Below are positions 16,179 to 24,605 of a DNA stretch of 64,000 nucleotides, in pieces. The DNA comes from JBBQVS01 sp038211295 (GTDB lineage Bacteria > Chloroflexota > Ktedonobacteria > Ktedonobacterales > Ktedonobacteraceae): assembly GCA_038211295.1 (NCBI GenBank), contig JBBQVS010000009.1:1-64000 (forward strand), written 5' to 3'. Each line of letters starts with the position of its first letter. The first letter of the stretch is position 1. Position numbers and translations under genes: made by a program. The notes under the pieces are model-generated. The model searched no databases, was not told the origin of the DNA, and worked only from the letters and a program-made list of their open reading frames with translations.

Positions 16179-16760
16179 CTACTGACGCATCCAGAGTTCG
16201 TCGCGTGCCACGACGACGGCAGCCGCGCCTGCACGCAACACTGTGTGCATTTGCTGGGCAGTTTGCAGAAGACCAGATGCGATAAATGGACGTGACTCAT
16301 TGAGCAGTGAGACGACATGAGGAACGACAAGTGCTGGAGAAACATCGAGCAGATCGACAGAAGCGGTATCCACCAGTTCCAGCGCGGCCTCCATGCCGGT
16401 TGAATCGAGCGCGAAAATACGTTGAATGGTTTCCAGACCCAACGTTTTACCGAGTGTCAGAGTACGGGGATGACTTGAAATAATGCCATTGATGTGCAAG
16501 GTATGTGTGAGATAGTGCAGACCCGCGTTGTCCGCGTGTATACCGTCGATATGATCGACGCTCACGTAGACCGCAATACCACATTTTTGTACCTGCTCAA
16601 GCGGCCCTGCAAGCTCGAAAAGATTGCAATGCCGTAAAAAGATAGCGTTGATAGAGCGTGTGTCGAGTACATGCGCAAGTTGAGTACGGCTCTCGATGAG
16701 CGGTATAACCTTGCACTGTGTTGAAAGAGCGAGCAGTGATTCACATGACCCAACAGGCAT
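16179..16760 (-). CDS. glpP: GlpP-family glycerol-3-phosphate-responsive antiterminator (copy 1)
   Basis: A 193-residue TIM-barrel-like protein. GlpP of Bacillus binds glycerol 3-phosphate and the leader RNA of glp transcripts to prevent termination (established for the family). Family landmarks seen are IFLRHCNLFEL, VSVDHIDGIHAD, INGIISSHP, QRIFALDSTG and PFIASGLLQT. GAGGTG lies 5-6 bases before the ATG. It is the first gene of the glp-dha operon and is preceded by a terminator-like leader hairpin, consistent with self-control. Confidence 0.88.
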   Translation of the reverse strand: MPVGSCESLLALSTQCKVIPLIESRTQLAHVLDTRSINAIFLRHCNLFELAGPLEQVQKCGIAVYVSVDHIDGIHADNAGLHYLTHTLHINGIISSHPRTLTLGKTLGLETIQRIFALDSTGMEAALELVDTASVDLLDVSPALVVPHVVSLLNESRPFIASGLLQTAQQMHTVLRAGAAAVVVARDELWMRQ

Positions 16761-16782
16761 AATGCACCTCTGGTTCTAGCGT

Positions 16783-16833
16783 AAAACAACAAAGCCCTAA
16801 GCCTCTTCTTTTGGAAAAGGTGGCTCAGGACTT
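16783..16833 (-). promoter_or_regulatory. Leader terminator hairpin ahead of glpP-glpK operon
   Basis: Read on the reverse strand, arms at 16833-16822 and 16803-16792 form a 12-bp stem (AAGUCCUGAGCC with GGCUUAGGGCUU, including G-U pairs). The loop itself can form CUUUU-CC-AAAAG. The stem is followed at once by UGUUGUUUU (16791-16783), giving an intrinsic terminator 23-73 bases before the glpP start codon. In B. subtilis GlpP with glycerol 3-phosphate prevents termination at just such a leader. That this hairpin is the GlpP target is inference. Confidence 0.65.
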
Positions 16834-16870
16834 TTCAATTTCACTGTCCTTCTAACATATGTAGTTGTGC

Positions 16871-16937
16871 AGGTACACCGAACGCGAACACGTTGGAACG
16901 GTGCTAGTGTACCTTTACCGTTTACAAAGAGAAACGG
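16871..16937 (+). promoter_or_regulatory. Inverted repeats in the divergent glpP-glpP region
   Basis: Two inverted repeats follow each other in the gap between the two glpP genes: AGGTACAC (16871-16878) with GTGTACCT (16907-16914), and CCGTTT (16918-16923) with AAACGG (16932-16937). They fall in the 5' region of the forward glpP/pgsA unit and upstream of the reverse operon. They may be operators or leader RNA structure. No clear -35/-10 pair was found. Confidence 0.4.
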
Positions 16938-17125
16938 CGAAAGGTTTTCTGAAAATAACGATTGCTCTTGCCATAAACTGTTGGGCTTGCAACAACTATA
17001 CAAGACGTTTCAGGTGGCTTATAATGATATTACTCGGCAGAGTTCTATTTGTCAAGGGCTACGTCATACAAAATCTTGTCGAGAAGCCCTGCACTCACTT
17101 TTTGATGATATTGGTAACAAAAATA

Positions 17126-17719
17126 ATGACAAAACAAGAGTTTTTACGGCTCGCGCAACTCTACCCGATTGCGGCGGCGATAAAATCACAGGAAGACATG
17201 GAGGTCGCGCTGGACTCTGATGCTCATTTATTGTTCCTGCTCAAGGGAGACGCGTTCCAACTTCCGCCCTTCATTGAACGTGTACACCGGCGAGGCAAGG
17301 GCATGGTGGTGCATGTTGATCTTGTGAGTGGAGTTGGGAAGGATCGCGCAGGTATTCACTATCTTAATCGGATTGGCGTTGACGGCATCATTACCAGCCG
17401 TTCGCAACTCATTTCGGCGGGACGAGCGGAAGGACTTGTGACGATTCAGCGTCTCTTGCTTGTCGACGACTCAGCGTTGGAAACAGGAGTACGCACGATT
17501 GCACGCGCTGCCCCCGATGTAGTGGAGGTGTTGCCCGGTGTTATCTTTCCTGCTGTCGCGCCTATGTTGCAGCAGATGTTGCCGGGGCCATTTATCGCTG
17601 GCGGCTTTATTCGCACTGCGGACGATGTGGCGCGTGTTCGTGCGGCGGGTGGTATCCTAAGTAGTAGCAGTACCTATGCGTTGTGGCGACACACTTCAGA
17701 ACTGACAAGGAGAGGATAA
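17126..17719 (+). CDS. GlpP-family antiterminator (copy 2)
   Basis: The start at 17126 (MTKQEFLRLAQLYPIAAAI) gives 197 residues in line with the family; it lacks a good ribosome site, and an ATG 7 codons upstream is an alternative. The same landmarks as copy 1 appear: LFLLKGDAFQL, VHVDLVSGVGKD, VDGIITSRSQL, GLVTIQRLLLVD, PFIAGGFIRTADDV and a closing SSSSTYALW. It is divergent from the glpP-glpK operon and 6 bases ahead of pgsA. The two copies are clearly diverged paralogues. This one keeps the IAGGxI loop where copy 1 has IASGLL, so ligand or RNA specificity may differ. Confidence 0.85.
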   Translation: MTKQEFLRLAQLYPIAAAIKSQEDMEVALDSDAHLLFLLKGDAFQLPPFIERVHRRGKGMVVHVDLVSGVGKDRAGIHYLNRIGVDGIITSRSQLISAGRAEGLVTIQRLLLVDDSALETGVRTIARAAPDVVEVLPGVIFPAVAPMLQQMLPGPFIAGGFIRTADDVARVRAAGGILSSSSTYALWRHTSELTRRG

Positions 17720-17725
17720 AGAGCC

Positions 17726-18355
17726 ATGCGAAATCTCCCCAATATCTTGAGTCTGGCCCGACTTATTGCTACCATTGTGGTGTTTGTGCTGGTGCTTCTC
17801 AATGTACCGTGGGCTTTTTTTACGTCGTTCGTGCTCTTCGTGCTTGCCTCGGTGACGGACTTTTTCGATGGCTATCTGGCACGCCGCTATCACGTTGTCT
17901 CCTCGCTGGGCATATTTCTGGACCTGACGGCGGATAAGGTGCTAGTGGCAGCAGTGTTGATTGCGATGGTGCAGGTCGGCTTTGTGCCGGCATGGGTGGT
18001 CTTCGTGATTGTGGCGCGTGAGTTTCTGGTATCGGGTCTGCGCTCGATGGCTGCGGCAAAGGGGCATGTTATTCCTGCGGGCATATGGGGTAAGCAAAAG
18101 ACGTTTATCACGCTGGTCGCAATGTCGGCCTTGCTTCTGGCAAAGGGACTTGGCGCGAACAAACTTTCCCTCTTCCCATTGCTACTCAACTTCAGCCTTC
18201 CCACTATTGGCTTCGCGGACTGGCTGCTCCTGGTCGCGGACGTGCTACTAATTCTTGCAGTGATCTGGACGGCCTTTTCGGGTATCGAGTACATGGTCGG
18301 TGCCTTACCAATCTTCCGCAAAGACGTTGAGAAAAACGCTTCTAGCACGATCTAA
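17726..18355 (+). CDS. pgsA: CDP-diacylglycerol--glycerol-3-phosphate 3-phosphatidyltransferase
   Basis: Makes phosphatidylglycerol phosphate from CDP-DAG and glycerol 3-phosphate at the membrane. The 209-residue protein has about six spans and the full CDP-alcohol phosphotransferase signature: D45, D48-G49, A52-R53, G62, D66 and D70. It lies 6 bases after glpP copy 2, so a glycerol-3-phosphate-sensing regulator and a glycerol-3-phosphate-consuming lipid enzyme are probably co-transcribed. Confidence 0.92.
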   Translation: MRNLPNILSLARLIATIVVFVLVLLNVPWAFFTSFVLFVLASVTDFFDGYLARRYHVVSSLGIFLDLTADKVLVAAVLIAMVQVGFVPAWVVFVIVAREFLVSGLRSMAAAKGHVIPAGIWGKQKTFITLVAMSALLLAKGLGANKLSLFPLLLNFSLPTIGFADWLLLVADVLLILAVIWTAFSGIEYMVGALPIFRKDVEKNASSTI

Positions 18356-18361
18356 ATGTAG

Positions 18362-18413
18362 GCGAAACAGGCGTGTTGTGACATATGTAGATGTCACAAC
18401 ACGCCTGTTTCGC
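18362..18413. terminator. 23-bp perfect stem-loop between convergent genes
   Basis: Arms 18362-18384 and 18391-18413 are perfectly complementary over 23 bp with the 6-base loop ATGTAG. It lies 6 bases after pgsA and 5 bases before the end of the reverse-strand M32 peptidase gene. No U-tract follows on either strand. Confidence 0.75.
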
Positions 18414-18418
18414 GTCGC

Positions 18419-19987
18419 TTACAGGCCGTAGACTTTCTCAAACTTACTGGTCAGGTAGTGCGTGAAGTAGTCGGGGTTGAGCGGCTCACCCGTGACGCGT
18501 TGCATCAGTTCGTCGGGTTGGTAGATTGCGCCAACGTTGTACATGTGACTTTGCAGCCAAGCGAGGATAGTTGCGGTATCGCCCCGCACGAGCAGGTCGT
18601 CGAAATTCGGTAAGGCTTTGTGCAATGTAGCGAGTATCTGGGCGGAGTTCAGGTTGCCAAGCGTGTAGGTTGGGAAGTAGCCAAAACCACTCGTCCAGTG
18701 AACATCTTGCAGAACACCGTCGGTGTCGTTGCGTGGTGTGATGCCAAGATACTCCTGATACTTTTCGTTCCAGAGACGGGGCAGCGATTCGACTGCGACG
18801 TTGCCGTTAATCATCTCTTTTTCTAACTCAAACCGAATGATGATATGCAAGTTGTATGTTACCTCGTCGGCCTCGACGCGAATCAGGCTTGGCTCGACAT
18901 GGTTGAGGGCGCGGGCAAAGGTCGCGGCCTGAATATGCGCGAACTGTTCGGGGAAAATCTGCTGCACCAGCGCGAACTGGCCTTGCCAGTAGGGAACGGA
19001 GCGACCAATTGCGTTCTCCCACAGGCGCGACTGTGACTCGTGCATTCCGAGCGATGCCCCACCAGCGACGGGTGTGTTGACGAGTGTATGTGCGCTGCCC
19101 TGCTCGTAGAGGGCGTGTCCACCCTCGTGAATAGCCGCCATGATTGATTGTTGCAGTAGTTGCTCGTTGGTGCGAACGGTGACGCGCACATCGAAGGGTG
19201 TCCCCATGTTTGTGGTGAAGGGGTGTGGCGATTGCGCGATGGCTCCATACGTGAAGTTGTAACCCATACCTTTGAGTAAAGCAACACTTAATGCGACCTG
19301 TTTGTCTGCTGCAAAGTGTCCCTGCAAACAGGTGGTATCCACGTTGTTACCGCTCTTGACGAGCCGTTGTAGAAGGGCCGTACTCATCGCGCGAACGGGC
19401 GTGAAGAGCGTGTTGACGCGGCTCGCGGTCAGGCCGGGTTCGTAATCGTCGAGCAGGGCATCGTAGCGCGACTCAATATAGCCCATGCGGTCCGCGGTTT
19501 CGCGTTGTAGCGCGATGGTGTGACCAAGAAATGGCGCGAAACTGGCGAAATCGTTGTTGGACCGCGCCCGCCGCCATGACTCGAAGCTTGCGGCCTCGTG
19601 ACGTGCGATTTCTTCGACAAGTGTACGCGGTAACTTTGTGCTGCGGGTATAGCCGCGCAATGCCTGCCGTACCAGACCGCGATCAGCGTCGGTGAACGGT
19701 GCGCTTTGTACGGGTGCTTCCAGTTCAGCGAGTAGTTTGCCCAGTTTGTCGCTGCTCCATCGGTCATGCAGCACGCCCTGTAGTACCGCCATCTGTGTGC
19801 CGCGCACGACGCCTGCTCCGTCCGGCATCTGCGTGTTCTGATCCCATCCTGCCAGACTGCCAAGATCGTTCAACGCGCAGATATCGCGCATGTGACTAAG
19901 CAGTTCGCTGATCCGCGCGTCGCTGCGTGTAAAATCGGGCATTGCCGTTGTATTCTCTCCAGTTGTATTTTGTGTAACTAAAGCCAT
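18419..19987 (-). CDS. M32-family metallocarboxypeptidase (carboxypeptidase Taq type)
   Basis: Removes C-terminal residues from peptides in the cytoplasm. The start at 19987 (MALVTQNT) gives 522 residues, close to the roughly 500 of Thermus carboxypeptidase Taq; an internal Met 16 codons later (MPDFTRSD) is also possible. The zinc motif HEGGH is at about residue 285 in MAAIHEGGHALYEQG, followed by the conserved GMHESQSRLWEN that supplies the third ligand glutamate. No signal peptide is seen. It converges on pgsA and shares its terminator. Confidence 0.93.
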   Translation of the reverse strand: MALVTQNTTGENTTAMPDFTRSDARISELLSHMRDICALNDLGSLAGWDQNTQMPDGAGVVRGTQMAVLQGVLHDRWSSDKLGKLLAELEAPVQSAPFTDADRGLVRQALRGYTRSTKLPRTLVEEIARHEAASFESWRRARSNNDFASFAPFLGHTIALQRETADRMGYIESRYDALLDDYEPGLTASRVNTLFTPVRAMSTALLQRLVKSGNNVDTTCLQGHFAADKQVALSVALLKGMGYNFTYGAIAQSPHPFTTNMGTPFDVRVTVRTNEQLLQQSIMAAIHEGGHALYEQGSAHTLVNTPVAGGASLGMHESQSRLWENAIGRSVPYWQGQFALVQQIFPEQFAHIQAATFARALNHVEPSLIRVEADEVTYNLHIIIRFELEKEMINGNVAVESLPRLWNEKYQEYLGITPRNDTDGVLQDVHWTSGFGYFPTYTLGNLNSAQILATLHKALPNFDDLLVRGDTATILAWLQSHMYNVGAIYQPDELMQRVTGEPLNPDYFTHYLTSKFEKVYGL

Positions 19988-20341
19988 CGGTCTCTGTTCC
20001 CTCTCTATGCTATTCGCCGCTTGTTCGCGCGTTGTTGTACGATGCACGAAATTGTTCTCTCGCACGTCTCCGGGCATCTCAAAGAGACTTGTAGAGGTGT
20101 TCCTTTGCGGGTATGCTTGCTGAAGATAGAATCATTCGGCGAGTGTGACCCTGGCAAGGGGTACGGATTTCGGCGTATCCGCTTTGTTGTTTTACAGTAT
20201 ATCATGTTGTTGTACCTCCTGTAGAAAACATCAGGGGGAAAACTGGTCAAAATGACACGGTATTCTTGTCGTTGCTACACTATACTGTAGTGGTCTATAA
20301 CACAAAACATACCTACAGGGAACATAAGAAAGAACAAGCCT
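19988..20341. other. Divergent intergenic region
   Basis: This 354-base gap lies between the reverse-strand M32 peptidase and the forward ABC exporter and should hold both promoters. It has AT-rich stretches with TATACT-like boxes near 20193 and 20281 but no convincing -35 partner. A strong AAGGAGG-like string is not positioned for either start. No coding potential was recognised. Confidence 0.5.
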
Positions 20342-22219
20342 ATGAGCCAGAGTATTACTCCCGCGCCCGTATCACGCAGACGGAACCGCAACCCGGATGA
20401 AGACGGGTTTCGTCTGCGTCAAATTCCCGTTGCGTTCGCCAGTATTCCGCGCGTCATGAAACTCGTGTTGTCCGCAAGCACACGCCTCACAGTGTTGATG
20501 GGTGTATTGAGTATTTTACAGGGGTTCATGCCAGCATTGAGTATTGAAGTGACGTATATCGTTGTCAAAAGTGTAGAGGTCGGCATTCAGCAGCACTCGA
20601 TCAACCCTATCTGGTTGCCTGTGAGTTTTCAGCTCGCGGTTGTGCTGGCGACAAGTTTGCTCAGCACACTGGGCAATATCGTGCAGCAGCTTTTACAGGA
20701 GAGGGTTTCCAACAAGATTCAGTTGCTGGTTCTCGAAAAGTCGAACACACTAGACCTCTCTTTTTTCGAGGACTCCGCGTTTTACGATAAACTGCGGCAG
20801 GCAACCGACCAATCGACATACCAACCCGTCTCGATGATTTCGCAAACATTTGACCTGTTCCGCACAATGGTGACGCTATTCTCTGTAGTTGCGATACTGC
20901 TGCGACTTGAGTGGTGGCTTGCGATTGTCGCGCTAGCTATTCCAATTCCGGCCTTCATTTCGAGCGCGAAATACGGGTGGATTGGGTATCAACGGATGCG
21001 GCGCCAATCGCCCGAACGTCGTACCATGAGCTATATTCAAACGCTCATGACAACGGATACCTACAATAAAGAGGTCAAGCTGTTCACACTGGGGAACTTC
21101 TTTATCACGCGATTTCGTCGGCTCGCGATCAAGTTCTACGAAGAGAACAAGGGCATTCTGATACGTCGCTATCTGATGAACTTTCTTTGGACGGGGCTTA
21201 CGGGTGCCGCGAATACTGGTATTTACCTGTATGTTGCGATACGGGCGGTGACGGGTTCGCTCGGTGTCAGTGGTCTGATCGCGTACACGCAGGCAGCGGT
21301 GCAGGCGGGGCAAAGCTTTCAGAGCCTGCTCAATGGCATCTCCAACACGTATGAGAACAATCTGTATATCAACACATTGTTCGAGTTTCTAGCGTATGAG
21401 CCGAGAATTACCTCGCCTGTCCAACCGCAGCCGATACTACCCAATAGTGCGGTAAAGGGACTGGATATCGAGTTTCGCGACGTAAGCTTCACGTATCCGG
21501 GCAAAGACTCTGAGACACAGTATGCGTTGAAGCATGTGAGTTTCAAGATTGAAGCGGGCGAGTCCGTCGCGCTGGTTGGACGCAATGGTGCTGGCAAGAC
21601 GACGATGGTCAAGCTCCTGACGCGCCTGTATGATCCAGACGCGGGCGAAATTCTGATTGGTGGACGCAACATTAAAGAGTATGCTCTGCAAGAATTGCGC
21701 GAACAGGTCGGAGTTATCTTTCAAGACTATGTGACGTACTTCATGAGTGCGCGTGAGAATATCGGGGTCGGGCGTATCGCGGAGATCGAGAACCGCGAGC
21801 TGGTGACGAGTGCCGCCGGCAAGAGTGGCGCAAGCGCGGTTATCGAGAAGTTGCCCGAACAGTACGATACGATGCTGGGCAAGTGGTTCGACAAGGGGAC
21901 ACAGTTGAGCGGGGGCGAGTGGCAGAAGGTCGCGTTGGCACGAGCGTTCATGCGTGACGCGCGTATCCTCATTCTCGACGAACCCACAAGTTCGCTTGAC
22001 GCGCAGGCAGAGTCGGAAGTCTTCTCGCATTTCCGCGCCCTCACAAATGGCAAGACTGCCTTTTTCATCAGTCACCGTTTCAGCACGGTTCGACTCGCCG
22101 ACAAAATCTTTGTGCTAGAAAACGGTACTATTCTTGAGAACGGGTCACACGCAGAACTGATGCAACTGAATGGACGCTACGCGGAATTGTTCAACTTGCA
22201 GGCGGAGGCGTACAGATAG
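20342..22219 (+). CDS. ABC exporter, fused permease and ATPase
   Basis: A 625-residue half-transporter with an N-terminal six-span permease domain (about 35-350) and a C-terminal ATPase (about 370-615). Walker A is GRNGAGKT (about 412), the ABC signature is LSGGEWQKVALARAF, Walker B is ILILDEPTSSLD, and the switch His sits in FFISHRFSTVRLAD. The permease resembles the lipid/peptide/drug exporter group. It stands alone, so it probably works as a homodimer. The substrate is unknown. Confidence 0.88.
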   Translation: MSQSITPAPVSRRRNRNPDEDGFRLRQIPVAFASIPRVMKLVLSASTRLTVLMGVLSILQGFMPALSIEVTYIVVKSVEVGIQQHSINPIWLPVSFQLAVVLATSLLSTLGNIVQQLLQERVSNKIQLLVLEKSNTLDLSFFEDSAFYDKLRQATDQSTYQPVSMISQTFDLFRTMVTLFSVVAILLRLEWWLAIVALAIPIPAFISSAKYGWIGYQRMRRQSPERRTMSYIQTLMTTDTYNKEVKLFTLGNFFITRFRRLAIKFYEENKGILIRRYLMNFLWTGLTGAANTGIYLYVAIRAVTGSLGVSGLIAYTQAAVQAGQSFQSLLNGISNTYENNLYINTLFEFLAYEPRITSPVQPQPILPNSAVKGLDIEFRDVSFTYPGKDSETQYALKHVSFKIEAGESVALVGRNGAGKTTMVKLLTRLYDPDAGEILIGGRNIKEYALQELREQVGVIFQDYVTYFMSARENIGVGRIAEIENRELVTSAAGKSGASAVIEKLPEQYDTMLGKWFDKGTQLSGGEWQKVALARAFMRDARILILDEPTSSLDAQAESEVFSHFRALTNGKTAFFISHRFSTVRLADKIFVLENGTILENGSHAELMQLNGRYAELFNLQAEAYR

Positions 22220-22333
22220 TGAAAGGCTTTTGCTATACTACGCTTACTGAGAATTTAATGGGCGAGTCCGTATGTTTTTTGCAGCTATTACGGTAAATGC
22301 TGTGGTTAATGAGTCTCCATATTCATCATTATA

Positions 22334-23410
22334 TCATTGCCTCTCCACCCCTGAGCCACGTTCGACACTGGATACATCGTAGGTGCCGCCAACTTGTTCG
22401 TAGCCGCCTGTGAAGGGGTCTTCCGCGAGGAGCATGGGGGTATCGAGGTCGATGTAGCGGAAGCCGCCCGTGCCTGCCGCGAAGTGGGCGGCGGCGGCGG
22501 TGGCGAGCCGCGATTCGATCATCGCGCCAATCATCAGCTGAATGTTGTTAGCGCGACACAGGGCGGCGATATCCATTGCCGCGACGAGGCCGGCCTTCAT
22601 GAGTTTGATGTTGACGCCCGCTATGGCGTTCATCTTGATGAGTCGCGCGACTGCGGCGGGACTGGACGCGCTTTCATCGGCGAAGATGGGAACGGTTGTA
22701 TGCTGCGAGATGTAGCGGAGTCCCTCGTAGTCATCTTTGTGAACGGGTTGTTCGAGCATCAGGGGGCGAATGTCGCGGTCATCAAGAGCTTCGAGACACA
22801 GCAGAGCCTCCCCAGGTGTGTATCCTTGATTGGCGTCAAGAGTCAGGCCGAAGCCGGGAGCGGCTTCACGGATAGCCTCGACGCGCTCGACATCATCGTA
22901 CAGGTCGCCGCCAACTTTAACTTTGATGCTCGTTATGTCGCGTCCAACGATTTGCCGCGCCAATATCTTCGCGTGCTCTGGCGAGACAAGCGGAATGCTC
23001 ATATCCGTCTCGACCTGTGTGCTCGCACCACCAAAAAAGGCGTAGAGCGGCATTCCATAAGAGCGGGTCAGGGCATCGAGCAGAGCCATTTCGATACCCG
23101 CGCACACAGTTGCTTGACTATAATACATGCTGTGGAGCAGGTGCGCGAGAACGCGCCAGTGCCGAACGTCTTTGCCTTGTAGTAACGCGCTGCACGCTTG
23201 CGCGGCGGCAAGGGCCGTTTCCTGACTCTCGCCCGTGCTGGGTGGCAATGGGGCGCATTCTCCATAGCCCACAGTGCCATCGTGCAACGTGAGCGTGATG
23301 AGGACATTGCGGGCCGCCGTGACACTCCCCGTTGCGATGGCGAACGGTTCTAGCAATGGTATGTTCAATGGCTCGACACGAACCGAGCTAATAATGGTTG
23401 CTGTACTCAT
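22334..23410 (-). CDS. Dipeptide epimerase (L-Ala-D/L-Glu epimerase type), enolase superfamily
   Basis: A 358-residue member of the muconate-lactonising-enzyme subgroup. The two catalytic lysines are K165 (in IKVKVGGD) and K269 (in VNIKLMKAG). The magnesium ligands are D192 (LDANQGY), E220 (LEQPV) and D245 (FADES). The C-terminal DxD-type specificity loop reads DLDTPMLLAEDPFTGG. Its place downstream of murF and ddl makes a role with murein peptides (Ala-Glu epimerisation during recycling) the best guess; other dipeptide specificities are possible. Confidence 0.87.
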   Translation of the reverse strand: MSTATIISSVRVEPLNIPLLEPFAIATGSVTAARNVLITLTLHDGTVGYGECAPLPPSTGESQETALAAAQACSALLQGKDVRHWRVLAHLLHSMYYSQATVCAGIEMALLDALTRSYGMPLYAFFGGASTQVETDMSIPLVSPEHAKILARQIVGRDITSIKVKVGGDLYDDVERVEAIREAAPGFGLTLDANQGYTPGEALLCLEALDDRDIRPLMLEQPVHKDDYEGLRYISQHTTVPIFADESASSPAAVARLIKMNAIAGVNIKLMKAGLVAAMDIAALCRANNIQLMIGAMIESRLATAAAAHFAAGTGGFRYIDLDTPMLLAEDPFTGGYEQVGGTYDVSSVERGSGVERQ

Positions 23411-23459
23411 GCTTTTTGTCCGTTCTCACTAGTTCTCACTAATTTCTAGGCGACGTTGG

Positions 23460-24575
23460 CTACAGAGTCGTTTTATTACGCTGGCGGTCTGTGTGTCGCT
23501 CAATGGCTAGCTCTATCAGTCTATCCAGTAGTTGTGAATAGGGCAGGCCGCTTGCAGTCCAGAGCTTGGGGTACATGCTGATTTCGGTAAAGCCGGGCAG
23601 TGTGTTGACCTCGTTGATGTAGACTTTGCCTGTCTCGCGCTCCAGAAAAAAATCCACGCGGGCAAGTCCGCTCAAGTCCAGTGCTAAGAACGCCTGTATT
23701 GCCTGACGCCGTACCTCTTCTGCGGTGGCCTGAGGCAGGTCGGCGGGAATGACAACTTGCGATGTGCCACCGATATACTTCGCGGTATAATCGTAGAACT
23801 CGCCACTGGCGATCACCTCGCCAACGACTGAGACGACGGGTTCATCGTTGCCCAGCACGGCACATTCCAGTTCACGACAATTGATGCCGCGCTCGATGAT
23901 GATTTTGCGGTCATACTCTGCCGCGACCTGTAGGGCGTGTTCCAGTTCGGTTCGGTCATGCGCCTTATTGATGCCGACGCTCGACCCTAGATTGACCGGC
24001 TTGACGAAGCAGGGATAGCCGATGCTTTGTTCAACCGTGTTCATAACCATCTCTGGTGCGCGTTCCCACTCATTGCGCCGACACGAGAAATACTCCACGT
24101 TGGGTAGGCCAACGGAAGAGAAGACCATCTTCATCTTCTCTTTATCCATCCCCAGTGCCGCCCCCAGCACACCGCACCCCACGTAGGGGACGTTCGCCAT
24201 TTCGAGCAGTCCCTGTAGCGTACCATCCTCGCCATACGTGCCGTGCAACACGGGAAAAATTACGTCAAGTGCGCCATTGTCGCGCAACGGTGCGCTCCCT
24301 TGCAGTGGAATGAGGCGGCGCACCGTCGGGTCGCCCGTCAGCGTTACGGCGGTTGACCGCTCCGACGATGCGGTGGACACGATTGCTTGTGTAAGCATCG
24401 CCGTTTGCTCGTCGCCCAGCAACCATGTGCCGTTCTTCGCAATGCCAATCGGCACCACATCATAGCGGCGCGGGTCAAGGTTCGCCAGCACCGATTTCGC
24501 TGAGGCCAGCGAGACCTCGTGTTCACCCGAACGTCCGCCAAAAATAAGACCAACCCGTAGCTTTTTCGCTTGCAT
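23460..24575 (-). CDS. ddl: D-alanine--D-alanine ligase
   Basis: An ATP-grasp enzyme joining two D-Ala for the peptidoglycan stem. At 371 residues it is of the longer VanA/Ddl-like form. Seen are FGGRSGEHEVSLASAKS at the N-terminus, VLHGTYGEDGTLQGLLE, the PCFVKPVNLGSSVGI ATP-grasp strand, and the magnesium-binding EVNTLPGFTEISMYPKL near the end. It follows murF by 30 bases, forming a cell-wall operon with murF and the dipeptide epimerase. Confidence 0.95.
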   Translation of the reverse strand: MQAKKLRVGLIFGGRSGEHEVSLASAKSVLANLDPRRYDVVPIGIAKNGTWLLGDEQTAMLTQAIVSTASSERSTAVTLTGDPTVRRLIPLQGSAPLRDNGALDVIFPVLHGTYGEDGTLQGLLEMANVPYVGCGVLGAALGMDKEKMKMVFSSVGLPNVEYFSCRRNEWERAPEMVMNTVEQSIGYPCFVKPVNLGSSVGINKAHDRTELEHALQVAAEYDRKIIIERGINCRELECAVLGNDEPVVSVVGEVIASGEFYDYTAKYIGGTSQVVIPADLPQATAEEVRRQAIQAFLALDLSGLARVDFFLERETGKVYINEVNTLPGFTEISMYPKLWTASGLPYSQLLDRLIELAIERHTDRQRNKTTL

Positions 24576-24605
24576 GAACTCTCTATCCTCTCAAAGAAAT
24601 ATCGT

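Noticed and set aside
16061..16345. Longer N-terminus for glycerol kinase
   Set aside because: It would overlap glpP and add 95 residues absent from the family; the MAKYVLALDQGTT start has a ribosome site.
22394..23182. Forward open frame of 262 codons antisense to the dipeptide epimerase
   Set aside because: The reverse strand encodes all catalytic residues of an enolase-superfamily enzyme; the forward frame has no ribosome site or recognisable motif.
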